DNA of 64,000 nt from Cyclobacteriaceae bacterium (GTDB lineage: Bacteria; Bacteroidota; Bacteroidia; Cytophagales; Cyclobacteriaceae), in assembly GCA_016787725.1 (NCBI GenBank), contig JAEUTZ010000017.1, positions 62,001 to 126,000 on the forward strand, given 5' to 3'. The notes below the pieces were generated by a model that saw only the letters and a list, made by a program, of their open reading frames with translations, was not told where the DNA came from and made no database searches. The translations under genes were made by a program, and so were the position numbers. Positions 9,248 to 18,149 of this stretch are shown here, in pieces (the stretch's first letter is position 1; each line of letters opens with the position of its first letter).

Positions 9248-10054
9248 TTACTTCCCCATCAATCCACGCAACTTAATCTCTGTCAATTTGCGCTTGGTAT
9301 CCAAGGGAAATTCCCCATTCATCATCCAGTCGTAAAAGGAGGGCTCGTCTTTCAGTACCTGAGCTACTGCTTTGCCTTTATGTTTGCCAAAGTTAAAAAT
9401 GATCTCGCCTTTATCATTGCGGATCATGCGACCTGCCAAATCTACCAGGTCGGAGGCTGTGAGTTTATTCAACACTTCCATATCGTTTTTGATCACTCCA
9501 ATCTTTTTGCCCAGTCCATCCGTCACCTCCTGATTTTCATACCGGGCCACTTGTGCCAGCAATACATTCAGGGTAGCCTGGGTGTCGGCTTCGGCCGAGT
9601 GGGCGTCCGTCATCTCCTGGCCACAATAAAATTTGAAGGCAGCCGAGAGGGTTCGTTTCTCCATCAGGTGAAAGATCTTTTGTGCATCAATCAACTTTTT
9701 GCGGCTGTAGTCAAACTCAACCCCGGCCCGCAAAAACTCTTCGACCAGCATGGGGACATCGAACTTCAGGATATTGAACCCAGCCAGATCACACCCTTCA
9801 AAGAAACGCGCATAGTCCCTGGCTACCTCCTTGAAGGTAGGCTTATCTTGAACATCTTCATTGCTGATACCATGAATAGCGGTAGACTCGGCCGTAATGG
9901 GAATCGTAGGATTGACAACATTGCTTTTGTTAATTAGCTCACCGGAGGGCATCACCTTGATCACCGCAATCTCAAGAATGCGGTCCTGGGTAATATTGAT
10001 TCCGGTGGTTTCCAAATCGAAAACGCAAAGCGGTATTTTCAAATTAAGTTTCAT
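9248..10054 (-). CDS. DnaQ-like 3'-5' exonuclease (DEDDh family)
   Basis: A 268-residue exonuclease of the DNA polymerase III epsilon type. The metal-binding residues are visible: FDLETTG (Exo I, Asp-x-Glu), NILKFDVPML (Exo II) and DAHSAEADTQATL (Exo III, with the general-base His). The C-terminal 70 residues carry a second small domain, FNFGKHKGKAVAQVLKDEP followed by YDWMM, found in exonuclease X-like and related proteins of this phylum. It probably proofreads or trims DNA in repair; whether it is the main replicative proofreader cannot be told. The gene lies 12 bases after an unknown gene on the same strand (10067-10636) and the two likely share a transcript. Confidence 0.9.
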   Translation of the reverse strand: MKLNLKIPLCVFDLETTGINITQDRILEIAVIKVMPSGELINKSNVVNPTIPITAESTAIHGISNEDVQDKPTFKEVARDYARFFEGCDLAGFNILKFDVPMLVEEFLRAGVEFDYSRKKLIDAQKIFHLMEKRTLSAAFKFYCGQEMTDAHSAEADTQATLNVLLAQVARYENQEVTDGLGKKIGVIKNDMEVLNKLTASDLVDLAGRMIRNDKGEIIFNFGKHKGKAVAQVLKDEPSFYDWMMNGEFPLDTKRKLTEIKLRGLMGK

Positions 10055-10066
10055 GACGGGTGGCTC

Positions 10067-10636
10067 TCAAGCAGGAAGGTAGGTGCTGATGGCCTTATAA
10101 AACTGGCCACTGCTGATACCGATCTTTTTCACTAATTCTTTGGCAGCGCCTACATACTCCAGATTCTTATCACCACCAAAATTGAGCGGGAATCGTTCGC
10201 CTGTGCTGGAGACCAAAATAACCTTGCCATCCTTCAACTCGTGCTTGTACCGGGTATAGGGTATCGACTGTACATCGGTTCTTTCTTGCGAACCCATGGA
10301 TTTGAGAGCTGCATTCAGGTCTGGATAGAGGAGCGTTCCACCTTTTGGTGTGGCGTTTGCCAACTGCTCAAAAAGCTTCAAATCATCACTTGAACCAACA
10401 TCACTAAAAACAACGATATGATGTTTATAATCAAGAAGTTGATCGATGGCTTCAATAATAATCAGTGGGCTGTCTGCTTGTAAAACAGGCGACTGACCAG
10501 GCAACGATAAATCAAATTTCCGTTGGTGGAACTTCAAGACATACTGAACCATCCGAATGATTAAACCACTGCCTTCACCAACAAAGATGATGCGCTGTTT
10601 ATCAAGGCATTGCTGATAGATGTCCGAAGCTGTCAA
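10067..10636 (-). CDS. Conserved protein of unknown function, Rossmann-like
   Basis: A 189-residue soluble protein. The only plausible start is a TTG at 10636, because no in-frame ATG or GTG lies between an upstream stop codon and the conserved-looking N-terminus. The pattern RIIFVGEG, then HHIVVFSDVGSS and GGTLLYPDL, suggests alternating beta-strands and helices like a nucleotide-binding or Mur-ligase N-terminal fold; I recall similar proteins in Bacteroidota labelled as peptidoglycan synthetase relatives, but no catalytic motif is present. It is transcribed ahead of the DnaQ-like exonuclease with 12 bases between, and divergently from dnaB. Function not assigned. Confidence 0.75.
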   Translation of the reverse strand: MTASDIYQQCLDKQRIIFVGEGSGLIIRMVQYVLKFHQRKFDLSLPGQSPVLQADSPLIIIEAIDQLLDYKHHIVVFSDVGSSDDLKLFEQLANATPKGGTLLYPDLNAALKSMGSQERTDVQSIPYTRYKHELKDGKVILVSSTGERFPLNFGGDKNLEYVGAAKELVKKIGISSGQFYKAISTYLPA

Positions 10637-10771
10637 GCGATGTAATTATCGGCTAAAGATAAAGTAAAATGTTTGTCGATTAAAAATGTGAACTGCCATG
10701 CGCGCTAAATTTAATTGACTTTTAAGACTGAATTTATTCACAAATTCACATGTTTGAATGTAGATAACTTG

Positions 10772-10804
10772 TTGAACGTGGTAGATTTCTTAGCGGTACG
10801 TTTG
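10772..10804 (+). promoter_or_regulatory. Promoter of dnaB
   Basis: TTG at 10772-10774 and TACGTTTG at 10797-10804 with 22 bases between match the Bacteroidota -33/-7 pattern (TTTG and TAnnTTTG). It lies 38 bases before the dnaB ATG. The remaining 200-base divergent gap holds AT-rich sequence without other clear signals. Confidence 0.5.
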
Positions 10805-10842
10805 TTGCCCTAATAAGAAACTACGTACAACAACCACGAAGT

Positions 10843-12369
10843 ATGGAGCAACGATCAACGCCCGTGAGGTTAAGTTCTGTGATGAGCGGAACCGGCAAGT
10901 CAAAACTTTTGGTGAGAGACCTCACTGAAAGTTTGGGCAAATTGCCGCCTCAGGCGCTTGATCTCGAAGAAGCTATTCTCGGTGCCCTCATGCTCGAGAA
11001 GAATGCCCTGACAGCCGTAGTTGAATTTTTAAGACCCGACCACTTTTATACCGAACAACACAAAGAGATTTATACTGCCATCATCGATTTGTTCAAGGCT
11101 TCCGAGCCGGTAGACATGCGCACGGTGGTCGCCCAACTTCGGAAGTCTGCCAAGCTCGAGTTGGTGGGTGGCGCGTATTACATTGCCGAGCTTACCAGCA
11201 AAGTTAGCTCAGCGGCTAACATTGAGTACCACGCTCGCATCATCATTGAAATGGCCATCAAGCGCGACCTGATCCAGATCGCTTCTCAGATTCATCACGA
11301 TGCCTACGAAGACACCACCGATGTGTTTGAGTTACTCGATAAGACCGAACAGAACATCTTTCAAATCTCAGACTCCAACCTGCGTAAGAATTACGACTCC
11401 ATGAAGTCGTTGATGTTTCAGGCCACCAAGGAGTTGCAGGAGAAGCGGAACCACAAAGATGGGTTGACCGGAATTCCCAGTGGGTTCTCACGCCTTGATC
11501 GGGTTACTTCAGGTTGGCAAAAATCGGATTTGGTGATTATTGCCGCCCGCCCGGGTATGGGTAAAACTGCCTTCATTGTTTCTGCCTTGCGCAATGCCGC
11601 TGTGGATTTCAACATTCCGGTGGCCATCTTTTCGCTGGAGATGGCGTCTTTGCAATTGGTGAATCGTTTGATCTCAGCAGAAGCAGAGTTGGACTCCGAA
11701 AAGATTAAGAAAGGAAACCTGGCGGACTTCGAGTGGCAACAGATGGTTCATAAAACCAATCGATTGTCCACTGCACCCATTTTTATTGACGATACTCCGG
11801 CATTATCCATTTTGGAACTGCGGGCCAAGTGCCGCAGGTTGAAAGCCGAGCACAATATTCAAATGGTCGTTATCGACTACCTCCAATTAATGAAAGGTGA
11901 GGCCAGTGGCAACCGCGAACAGGAGATCGCCTCCATTTCCCGGGCCCTGAAAGGGATCGCGAAAGAACTTGCCATCCCCGTCATCGCCCTGTCGCAATTG
12001 AGTCGGGGCGTTGAAACGCGTGGTGGAGATAAACGCCCGCAACTCAGCGATTTGCGTGAATCCGGCTCCATTGAACAGGATGCTGATATTGTCATGTTCC
12101 TGTACCGACCGGAATATTATAAGATTACCGTAGATGAAGAAGGTATGCCAACACAAGGCATGGCCGAAGTGATCATTTCGAAACACCGGAATGGCTCGCT
12201 GGAAAATGTGAAACTCAAATTCATCGGCAAGTACACCAAGTTTGCTGACTACGATGCCCCTGAAGGATTGACACCGATGAGCAGCATTACCCGCGAAAGC
12301 CGCCTGAATACCTTCCGCGATTCGCCTACCTCGCCACCAGCAGGTGGAGATGACGATACTCCGTTTTAA
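10843..12369 (+). CDS. dnaB: Replicative DNA helicase DnaB
   Basis: A full-length 508-residue hexameric helicase. After a basic 30-residue leader the DnaB N-terminal domain starts (PQALDLEEAILGALM) and runs to about residue 140. The RecA-like motor has Walker A RPGMGKTA with Lys241, PVAIFSLEMAS, the Walker B strand IQMVVIDYLQLM, the SQLSRGVETRGGDKRPQLSD arginine-finger region and QDADIVMFLYRPEYY. No intein interrupts it. It unwinds the fork with ATP and recruits primase. The gene is monocistronic with its own promoter. The tail after residue 460 is low in complexity (Pro, Ser, Gly, Asp) and ends in DDDTPF, resembling the acidic tips of replication proteins. Confidence 0.97.
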   Translation: MEQRSTPVRLSSVMSGTGKSKLLVRDLTESLGKLPPQALDLEEAILGALMLEKNALTAVVEFLRPDHFYTEQHKEIYTAIIDLFKASEPVDMRTVVAQLRKSAKLELVGGAYYIAELTSKVSSAANIEYHARIIIEMAIKRDLIQIASQIHHDAYEDTTDVFELLDKTEQNIFQISDSNLRKNYDSMKSLMFQATKELQEKRNHKDGLTGIPSGFSRLDRVTSGWQKSDLVIIAARPGMGKTAFIVSALRNAAVDFNIPVAIFSLEMASLQLVNRLISAEAELDSEKIKKGNLADFEWQQMVHKTNRLSTAPIFIDDTPALSILELRAKCRRLKAEHNIQMVVIDYLQLMKGEASGNREQEIASISRALKGIAKELAIPVIALSQLSRGVETRGGDKRPQLSDLRESGSIEQDADIVMFLYRPEYYKITVDEEGMPTQGMAEVIISKHRNGSLENVKLKFIGKYTKFADYDAPEGLTPMSSITRESRLNTFRDSPTSPPAGGDDDTPF

Positions 12370-12525
12370 GGAATGGGAGGGGTGACTTCTAGTCGAATTG
12401 CCATGCCAGTTGTCAAGCCATCTTCATGAATAGGAATTTGCACTCAGCGCCTTCGAAGTCCGAACTAATTTTTCTTTTACACTTTCATATAATTCAACAA
12501 GTGCTTTGTATCTTGAATCACAACT

Positions 12526-13518
12526 ATGAAAGCGCTGGTATTAAAAGAAGAAGGTCAGATTGAACTCAGGGAGATTCCCAAGCCCCTAGTTTCTCCGGGG
12601 AAGGCATTGATTCGTATCAAAGCGGCTGCACTTAACCGTAGGGATGATTGGATCCGGGAAGGCAAATATCCCAATATTAAGTTTGGGGTTACGATGGGCT
12701 CAGACGGTGCGGGTACGGTGGAGGAAGTAGGCGATGAGAACGATTCACCCTGGGTGGGACAGGACGTAGTGATCAATCCCAACATTGATTGGGGCCCGGA
12801 CCTGGAGGTCCAATCCAGCAAGTATACGATTCTTGGTATGCCGGTGGATGGCACCTTTGCCGAATACATTTGTGTTCCAATCGATCGGTTACACCACAAG
12901 CCTTTTCATCTGGATTTCCTTCAAGCTGCCACGTTGCCGCTGGGCGGCCTCACCGCTTTCCGGGCCTTATTCCGCAGAGGCGAGCTTCGTGCCGGGCAAA
13001 ACGTTTTGATCTCCGGTTTTGGTGGTGGTGTTGCGCAGTTTGCTTTTCTCTTTGCCCAGGCTGCCGGTGCCAATGTGTACGTTACTTCTGGCAGTGATGA
13101 AAAATTGGATAAGGCTCTGAAATTAGGCGCGAAGGGTGCCTATAATTATAAAAAGCAGGCTACGTATACGGATCTTTGGAAGACAAAAGGCGGTTTTGAT
13201 CTGGTGATTGACAGTGCTGGGGGAGATCAGATCAACAGCTTCATTAAAGTATTGAAACGCAGAGGCCGGATTGTATTTTATGGCGCCACCAATGGATTAC
13301 CATCTAAAGTCGACCTGTATCGGATGTTCTGGAATCAACTTTCCTTGTTAGGTTCTACTATGGGCAGCGATCACGAATTTAGTGAGATGCTTAAGTTTGT
13401 GAGCAAGCATCAACTGCGGCCACTGATTGACTCCATTCGGCCGTTTTCAAAAATAGCCGAATCCTTTCCAGACATTACCAAATCCAACAAAGTTGGAAAA
13501 ATCGTTTTCCAGATTTAG
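12526..13518 (+). CDS. MDR-family zinc-independent alcohol dehydrogenase / quinone oxidoreductase
   Basis: A 330-residue medium-chain dehydrogenase/reductase. The N-terminal GroES-like domain has AALNRRDDWIREG and MGSDGAGTVEEVG; the NADPH-binding fold carries VLISGFGGGVAQFAFLFAQAAG. The structural-zinc cysteine cluster is missing and so is the usual Cys/His catalytic zinc set, pointing to the quinone-oxidoreductase branch, which reduces quinones or enals with NADPH. LATFPLGGLT-type segment (ATLPLGGLTAFRALF) agrees. The gene stands alone between dnaB and a convergent TPR gene. The physiological substrate is not evident. Confidence 0.88.
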   Translation: MKALVLKEEGQIELREIPKPLVSPGKALIRIKAAALNRRDDWIREGKYPNIKFGVTMGSDGAGTVEEVGDENDSPWVGQDVVINPNIDWGPDLEVQSSKYTILGMPVDGTFAEYICVPIDRLHHKPFHLDFLQAATLPLGGLTAFRALFRRGELRAGQNVLISGFGGGVAQFAFLFAQAAGANVYVTSGSDEKLDKALKLGAKGAYNYKKQATYTDLWKTKGGFDLVIDSAGGDQINSFIKVLKRRGRIVFYGATNGLPSKVDLYRMFWNQLSLLGSTMGSDHEFSEMLKFVSKHQLRPLIDSIRPFSKIAESFPDITKSNKVGKIVFQI

Positions 13519-13535
13519 TGCAGAAATAAAAGCAG

Positions 13536-13847
13536 CTAATCTTCCAGATTGTCAAGTGCAGCGCGAAGCTCACGGGCAGTATTGAAATCGTTCAGCCGAT
13601 TCGCTAACCTGAGACCTTCCTGGAATATTTCTACTGCTTTCTCAGGATGTTGCTCCTGAAAGAAATTCCCGGCCATGTAATAGGTGGGCAAATACTCCGG
13701 ATGGTGAGCGAGCAGCAAGTCAAAAAGTTCTCGGGCTTTATCCGGATTGGTTTGTTGATATTCAAGCGCCAATGCATAGGGATAAAAGGGCTCGGTAGGC
13801 TCATCCAGCAAGTATTGCTTCAACATGTTTATCCTTGCCTCATTCAT
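13536..13847 (-). CDS. Small tetratricopeptide-repeat protein
   Basis: A 103-residue soluble helical protein with about two TPR units: EPFYPYALALEYQQTNPDKA and LPTYYMAGNFFQEQHPEKAV, each with the Ala/Gly/Tyr spacing of the repeat. It should be a small protein-binding module. It converges on the oxidoreductase gene with only 17 bases between stops, and is divergent from etfB with 107 bases between the starts. No partner can be named. Confidence 0.8.
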   Translation of the reverse strand: MNEARINMLKQYLLDEPTEPFYPYALALEYQQTNPDKARELFDLLLAHHPEYLPTYYMAGNFFQEQHPEKAVEIFQEGLRLANRLNDFNTARELRAALDNLED

Positions 13848-13954
13848 GCTTTTTTAGCGTTTTTAAGTGCCCTTTATATTGTTTTATCCTTTATCTTGAG
13901 GCCAAATTTAGTTTGAATTCCCTAATGTTTTGATTCTCATTTTATTGACAGTGT

Positions 13955-14689
13955 ATGAAGATTCTAGTTTGCATTTCCCATGTGCCCGACACCACCTCCA
14001 AAATCAATTTTGTTGAAAATCAAACCCGGTTTGATACGGCCGGAGTGCAGTTCATCATCGGGCCGTATGATGATTACGCCCTGGCGCGCGCCATTGAATT
14101 AAAAGAAGCCACACCCGGCACCACCGTAACGGTATTGAATGTTGGGTTAGCCGATACCGAACCCACCATCCGCAAAGCCCTGGCCATTGGTGCCGATGAT
14201 GCTATTCGGGTGAATGCCGATCCCACCGATTCATTTTTCGTGGCTACTCAAATTGCCGAACACGGCAAAGGATACGATCTCATTCTGATGGGCCGTGAAT
14301 CCATCGACTATAACAGTGGTGTCGTTCATGCCATGGTAGGCGAGCTGTTAGGGTTACCCTCCATCTCACCCGTTATGAAATTGGATCTCGAAGGAACCAA
14401 GGTCAAAATGACACGTGAGATTGAAGGTGGCAAGGAGCAGGTCGAATCGACCTTGCCGCTGGTGGCCGGTTGCCAGGAGCCGATTGCAGAATGGAAGATT
14501 CCCAACATGCGCGGTATTATGTCGGCTCGCACCAAGCCGTTGAAAGTAATTGAACCAAAGGCGGTAGAACCTACGGCCGTGTTGAAGAAGTTTGAACTGC
14601 CGGCACCGAAGGGAGCCGTAAAAATGATTGCAGCCGATCAGGTTGCCGACTTAGTAACGAAACTGAAAACGGAAGCAAAAGTACTTTAA
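13955..14689 (+). CDS. etfB: Electron transfer flavoprotein beta subunit
   Basis: A 244-residue subunit of the heterodimeric flavoprotein that carries electrons from acyl-CoA dehydrogenases to the quinone pool. The start (MKILVCISHVPDTTSKI), AIELKE, the AMP-binding DLILMGRESIDYNSG and the signature TREIEGGKEQVESTLPLV followed by PNMRGIMSARTKPL are characteristic. The alpha-subunit gene follows after 23 bases, so the two are co-transcribed. Confidence 0.96.
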   Translation: MKILVCISHVPDTTSKINFVENQTRFDTAGVQFIIGPYDDYALARAIELKEATPGTTVTVLNVGLADTEPTIRKALAIGADDAIRVNADPTDSFFVATQIAEHGKGYDLILMGRESIDYNSGVVHAMVGELLGLPSISPVMKLDLEGTKVKMTREIEGGKEQVESTLPLVAGCQEPIAEWKIPNMRGIMSARTKPLKVIEPKAVEPTAVLKKFELPAPKGAVKMIAADQVADLVTKLKTEAKVL

Positions 14690-14712
14690 TTAAAATCTCA
14701 ATTTCGAGGATC

Positions 14713-15666
14713 ATGACAGCATTAGTATTTATTGAAACATCAGAAGGAAAAGTAAAAAAGTCATCGTTGGAAGCCGTTTGCTATGCGAAGGCGATGGGTG
14801 GCAAAGTAATTGCAATTGTATTGGGAATTGCAGAAGCAAGCGAATTACAACAGATAGGAAAATACGGAGCAGAAAAGGTGCTCCATGCAGCCGATCCGAA
14901 ATTGAATCAGGGTATCATTCAGGTTTATGCCTCGGTGTTAACCAAGGCCATGCAAGATGAACAGGCAGATGTGTTGGTGTTGGCGAACTCTTCGCTCGGC
15001 ACCCCGGTAGCCGCCAAGGTGGCCGTGAAAACCGGGGCCAGCTTTGCCAGCAACGTAGTGGAATTGCCGGATACTGCCAGTGGGTTTGTTGTCAAGCGCA
15101 GCATTTATACCGGCAAAGCCTTCTCGCATGTCGACCTGAAAGGCGCCAAGAAAGTAATTGCCCTTAAGAAGAATGCGGCAGAAGTAAAGGAAACCGGTGG
15201 CCAGGCTTCCGTTGTGAATTATGCTGTGACACTCTCAGATGCAGATTTTAACACGACCATTCTTGCTTCAGAAAAAGCTACGGGTGAAGTATTGTTGCCG
15301 GAAGCAGAGATTGTGGTATCCGGTGGTCGGGGTATGAAGGGCCCGGAGCATTGGGGCATATTGGAGGAACTTGCCAAAACGTTGCACGCAGCTACTGGAT
15401 GCAGTAAGCCGGTGTCGGATATAGGCTGGCGTCCACACCATGAGCATGTGGGGCAAACCGGAGTGAAAGTGGCCCCGCAGTTGTATATCGCAATTGGTAT
15501 CTCGGGTGCTATTCAACACCTGGCTGGAGTGAATTCTTCAAAATGCATTGTCGTGATAAACAAAGATCCGGAAGCACCTTTTTTCAAAGCAGCAGATTAT
15601 GGCATTGTGGGTGATGCCTTTGATATTGTTCCCAAACTTACCGCTGCCATAAAAGCGGCACAATAA
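14713..15666 (+). CDS. etfA: Electron transfer flavoprotein alpha subunit
   Basis: A 317-residue subunit that holds the FAD. The C-terminal FAD domain is intact: VSGGRGMKGPEHW, SDIGWRPHHEHVGQTG, LYIAIGISGAIQHLAG and VVINKDPEAPFFKAADYGIV. It completes the EtfAB dimer with the upstream gene and links fatty-acid or amino-acid oxidation to respiration through ETF:quinone oxidoreductase, which is not in this window. Confidence 0.96.
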   Translation: MTALVFIETSEGKVKKSSLEAVCYAKAMGGKVIAIVLGIAEASELQQIGKYGAEKVLHAADPKLNQGIIQVYASVLTKAMQDEQADVLVLANSSLGTPVAAKVAVKTGASFASNVVELPDTASGFVVKRSIYTGKAFSHVDLKGAKKVIALKKNAAEVKETGGQASVVNYAVTLSDADFNTTILASEKATGEVLLPEAEIVVSGGRGMKGPEHWGILEELAKTLHAATGCSKPVSDIGWRPHHEHVGQTGVKVAPQLYIAIGISGAIQHLAGVNSSKCIVVINKDPEAPFFKAADYGIVGDAFDIVPKLTAAIKAAQ

Positions 15667-15727
15667 GTTGGAAAGCGGTTTTCAAAATAATTGGGTTTCG
15701 GGAGTTTTTTTATAATTTCAATTTTCT

Positions 15728-16351
15728 GTGGCAGCGGTGAAGAAGTTAAAACTTGAAATACTCGGGTTGTCGTCCAGTCAATCACAAACCGGTTCGTTTG
15801 CGCTGGTGTTGGGAGAAACGGAGGGTAATCGGAGATTGCCAATCATCATTGGTATGTTCGAAGCGCAGGCGATTGCCATTGAGATTGAGAAGATCATTCC
15901 CAATCGACCGATGACGCACGATCTGTTTAAGTCATTCTCGAACTCATTTCACTTTCACGTTGAGGAAATCATCATTTCGGATTTGAAGGAGGGGGTGTTT
16001 TTTGCAAAAATTGTGTGTACGGATGGTCTGAAGAAATCAGAGATCGATGCCCGGCCCTCCGATGCCATTGCCATAGGCTTGCGGTTTGATGCCCCCATTT
16101 ATACCTATGAAAATATCCTGGCGGAAGCGGGAATTGTGTTAACAGATCAGGAAGAGGAAGAGGAGAAGAACGAGGTCAAGTCCGAGCCCAAAGCCAAAGT
16201 GAAAAAGGAATCTACCCGGAAATCATCGGGCGGGGAAGACTATAAGCATTATTCTGTAGAAAAGTTAAATGAACTACTGAAGGATGCCATTGATAAAGAA
16301 GACTATGAACGCGCAGCCAAAATCCGGGACGAACTTAGCAAGCGCAATTAA
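15728..16351 (+). CDS. Bifunctional nuclease (BFN/DUF151) family protein with UVR motif
   Basis: A 207-residue protein starting at GTG 15728. The N-terminal 130 residues form the BFN domain: GETEGNRRLPIIIGMFEAQA, then FHFHVEEIIISDL and the highly conserved SEIDARPSDAIAIGLRFDAP. A charged Glu/Lys-rich linker follows, and the end (KLNELLKDAIDKEDYERAAK) is a UvrB/UvrC-type UVR helix hairpin. Plant BFN proteins show DNase/RNase activity; bacterial roles are poorly known. It is followed after 15 bases by a nucleoside transporter gene, a pairing that would fit nucleotide salvage, but this is inference. Confidence 0.9.
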   Translation: MAAVKKLKLEILGLSSSQSQTGSFALVLGETEGNRRLPIIIGMFEAQAIAIEIEKIIPNRPMTHDLFKSFSNSFHFHVEEIIISDLKEGVFFAKIVCTDGLKKSEIDARPSDAIAIGLRFDAPIYTYENILAEAGIVLTDQEEEEEKNEVKSEPKAKVKKESTRKSSGGEDYKHYSVEKLNELLKDAIDKEDYERAAKIRDELSKRN

Positions 16352-16366
16352 CCTTCCGCCAAACAC

Positions 16367-17677
16367 ATGGATTATTTCCGCGCCCTGCTCGGGCTGATTT
16401 TCATAGTGGCCGTTGCGTTCTTGCTTTCGGGCAATCGTAAAACAATAGACTGGCGGTTGGTGCTTGTAGGTATTACCATCCAATTGATCTTTGGCTTAAT
16501 TATCGGAAAAGTCGAGTTTGCACAACAGGCGTTTGTCTTTATCAGCGAAAAATTTGTAATCTTCTTAAGCTTTGCCGCCAAGGGGGCAGAGTTTTTGTAT
16601 GGTGATTTATCAAAGAACAGCGCGGGGGATCCCAGCGTAAAACACAATCTGGGATTTCTCTTTGCTTTCCAGGCGCTTCCGACCGTTATCTTTTTCTCCT
16701 CCATCACGGCCGGGTTGTATTACCTGGGAGTACTGCAAAAAATAGTCTATGGTTTTGCCTGGATCATGGCGCGCACCATGCGCTTGTCCGGAGCGGAAAG
16801 CCTTTCGGCAGCGGCCAACATTTTCATGGGTCAAACGGAGGCCCCGTTATTAGTCCGACCGTTCATTCCCCGGATGACACAGTCTGAACTGCATTGTTTA
16901 ATGGTGGGTGGTATGGCCACCATCGCAGGCAGCGTGTTGGGTGCTTATGTTTCATTCCTGGGAGGCGGTGATCCGGCTCAGCAAGCAAAATTTGCTACCT
17001 ACTTGTTAAGCGCTTCCATCATGAATGCCCCAGCCGCCATCGTGCTGGCTAAACTCTTTATGCCCGAATCGGAGCCAGATAAAATAGACCGCAATCTGAT
17101 CGTGAATAAAGATCAAATCGGGGTTAACCTGGTGGATGCGATGGCCAGCGGGGCAGCGGATGGATTGAAATTAGCATTGAATATCGGAGCGATGTTGCTC
17201 GCCTTCATTGCCATCATCTATGCATTGAATTGGATTCTGGTGGATTTTATCGGTGCCTTAACGGGACTGAATGAAGTGGTCATACAAAGTACCAATGGGG
17301 TGTATCAGGGATTTTCATTGCAGTACATCCTGGGACAAGTGTTTCGTGTTTTCGCGTTTTGTATTGGAGTGGATTGGAGCGAGTCGTTGTATGTGGGTAG
17401 TTTGCTCGGCCAGAAACTGGTGATCAACGAATTCGTTGCTTACCTGGATCTCGCCAGCCTGAAGGCGTCTGGTGTATTGAGTGAAAAGTCGATTCGAATT
17501 GCGACCTATGCGCTTTGTGGGTTTGCGAATTTTAGTTCCATCGCGATTCAAATAGGAGGTATCGGTGGAATGGCACCCGGGCGTCAGGGGGATTTATCCC
17601 GCTTAGGATTGCGGGCCATGATTGCCGCTACCCTTGCAACTATGATGACCGCCACGATTGCGGGTGCCATCTTTTGA
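16367..17677 (+). CDS. nupC: NupC-family concentrative nucleoside transporter
   Basis: A 436-residue inner-membrane protein with about ten hydrophobic segments. Signature stretches are GQTEAPLLVRPFI, LHCLMVGGMATIAGSVLGAY, MNAPAAIVLAKL, an extended loop ending in DAMASGAADGLKLALNIGAM, and GFANFSSIAIQIGGIGGMAP. These belong to the CNT family, which takes up nucleosides with Na+ or H+. It sits 15 bases after the BFN nuclease gene and only three bases before the TMEM220-like gene, so the three likely form an operon. Confidence 0.95.
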   Translation: MDYFRALLGLIFIVAVAFLLSGNRKTIDWRLVLVGITIQLIFGLIIGKVEFAQQAFVFISEKFVIFLSFAAKGAEFLYGDLSKNSAGDPSVKHNLGFLFAFQALPTVIFFSSITAGLYYLGVLQKIVYGFAWIMARTMRLSGAESLSAAANIFMGQTEAPLLVRPFIPRMTQSELHCLMVGGMATIAGSVLGAYVSFLGGGDPAQQAKFATYLLSASIMNAPAAIVLAKLFMPESEPDKIDRNLIVNKDQIGVNLVDAMASGAADGLKLALNIGAMLLAFIAIIYALNWILVDFIGALTGLNEVVIQSTNGVYQGFSLQYILGQVFRVFAFCIGVDWSESLYVGSLLGQKLVINEFVAYLDLASLKASGVLSEKSIRIATYALCGFANFSSIAIQIGGIGGMAPGRQGDLSRLGLRAMIAATLATMMTATIAGAIF

Positions 17678-17680
17678 GTT

Positions 17681-18043
17681 ATGAAAATCACCAATGCACT
17701 TTTCGCCTTAATGTTTATGATATTCGCCTTCGTTCAGGTGGATGATCCAGACCCGCTGATCTGGATTTTGATTTATGGTAATATGGCGGTGATCAGCGTA
17801 TTGGCAATGTTTCGTCTACGTTTTAAGGTATGGATACTGATTTCCGTCATCATTTACCTTGTGTATGCCTCCATTCTGGTACCCGGAGCTTATGAATGGT
17901 TTCAATCCCCCGATCGGTCTTTATTGTTTGACGACCTGGCCAAAATGCAATTTCCCTATATCGAAGAGACGCGCGAGTTTCTTGGTTTGATTATTTGTCT
18001 TTTTGTTCTGATTGTCCAAACCATCCAAATTCGAAAATTATAG
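17681..18043 (+). CDS. TMEM220-like small membrane protein
   Basis: A 120-residue protein with four predicted membrane helices. The segments FAFVQVDDPDPLIWILIYG and YIEETREFLGLIIC match the bacterial relatives of transmembrane protein 220. Its function is unknown. It starts three bases after the nucleoside transporter stop, so translation is probably coupled to it. Confidence 0.8.
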   Translation: MKITNALFALMFMIFAFVQVDDPDPLIWILIYGNMAVISVLAMFRLRFKVWILISVIIYLVYASILVPGAYEWFQSPDRSLLFDDLAKMQFPYIEETREFLGLIICLFVLIVQTIQIRKL

Positions 18044-18049
18044 GAGCAT

Positions 18050-18059
18050 CAAACGTTTG
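18050..18059. promoter_or_regulatory. Candidate LacI-family operator upstream of the alpha-glucan operon
   Basis: CAAACGTTTG is a perfect ten-base palindrome centred on CG, the shape bound by LacI/GalR-type repressors. It lies 90 bases before the first GH13 gene, in a 106-base gap. The flanks are not symmetric, and no regulator gene is present in the window, so this is a candidate only. Confidence 0.35.
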
Positions 18060-18149
18060 CGTAAATCCTTTAATTTAACGCGATTCTTACGGAATAACCC
18101 TGTGAAATAAGCGATCGGAATCTTTATCTTGTAGCTTCTTAAACTACCT

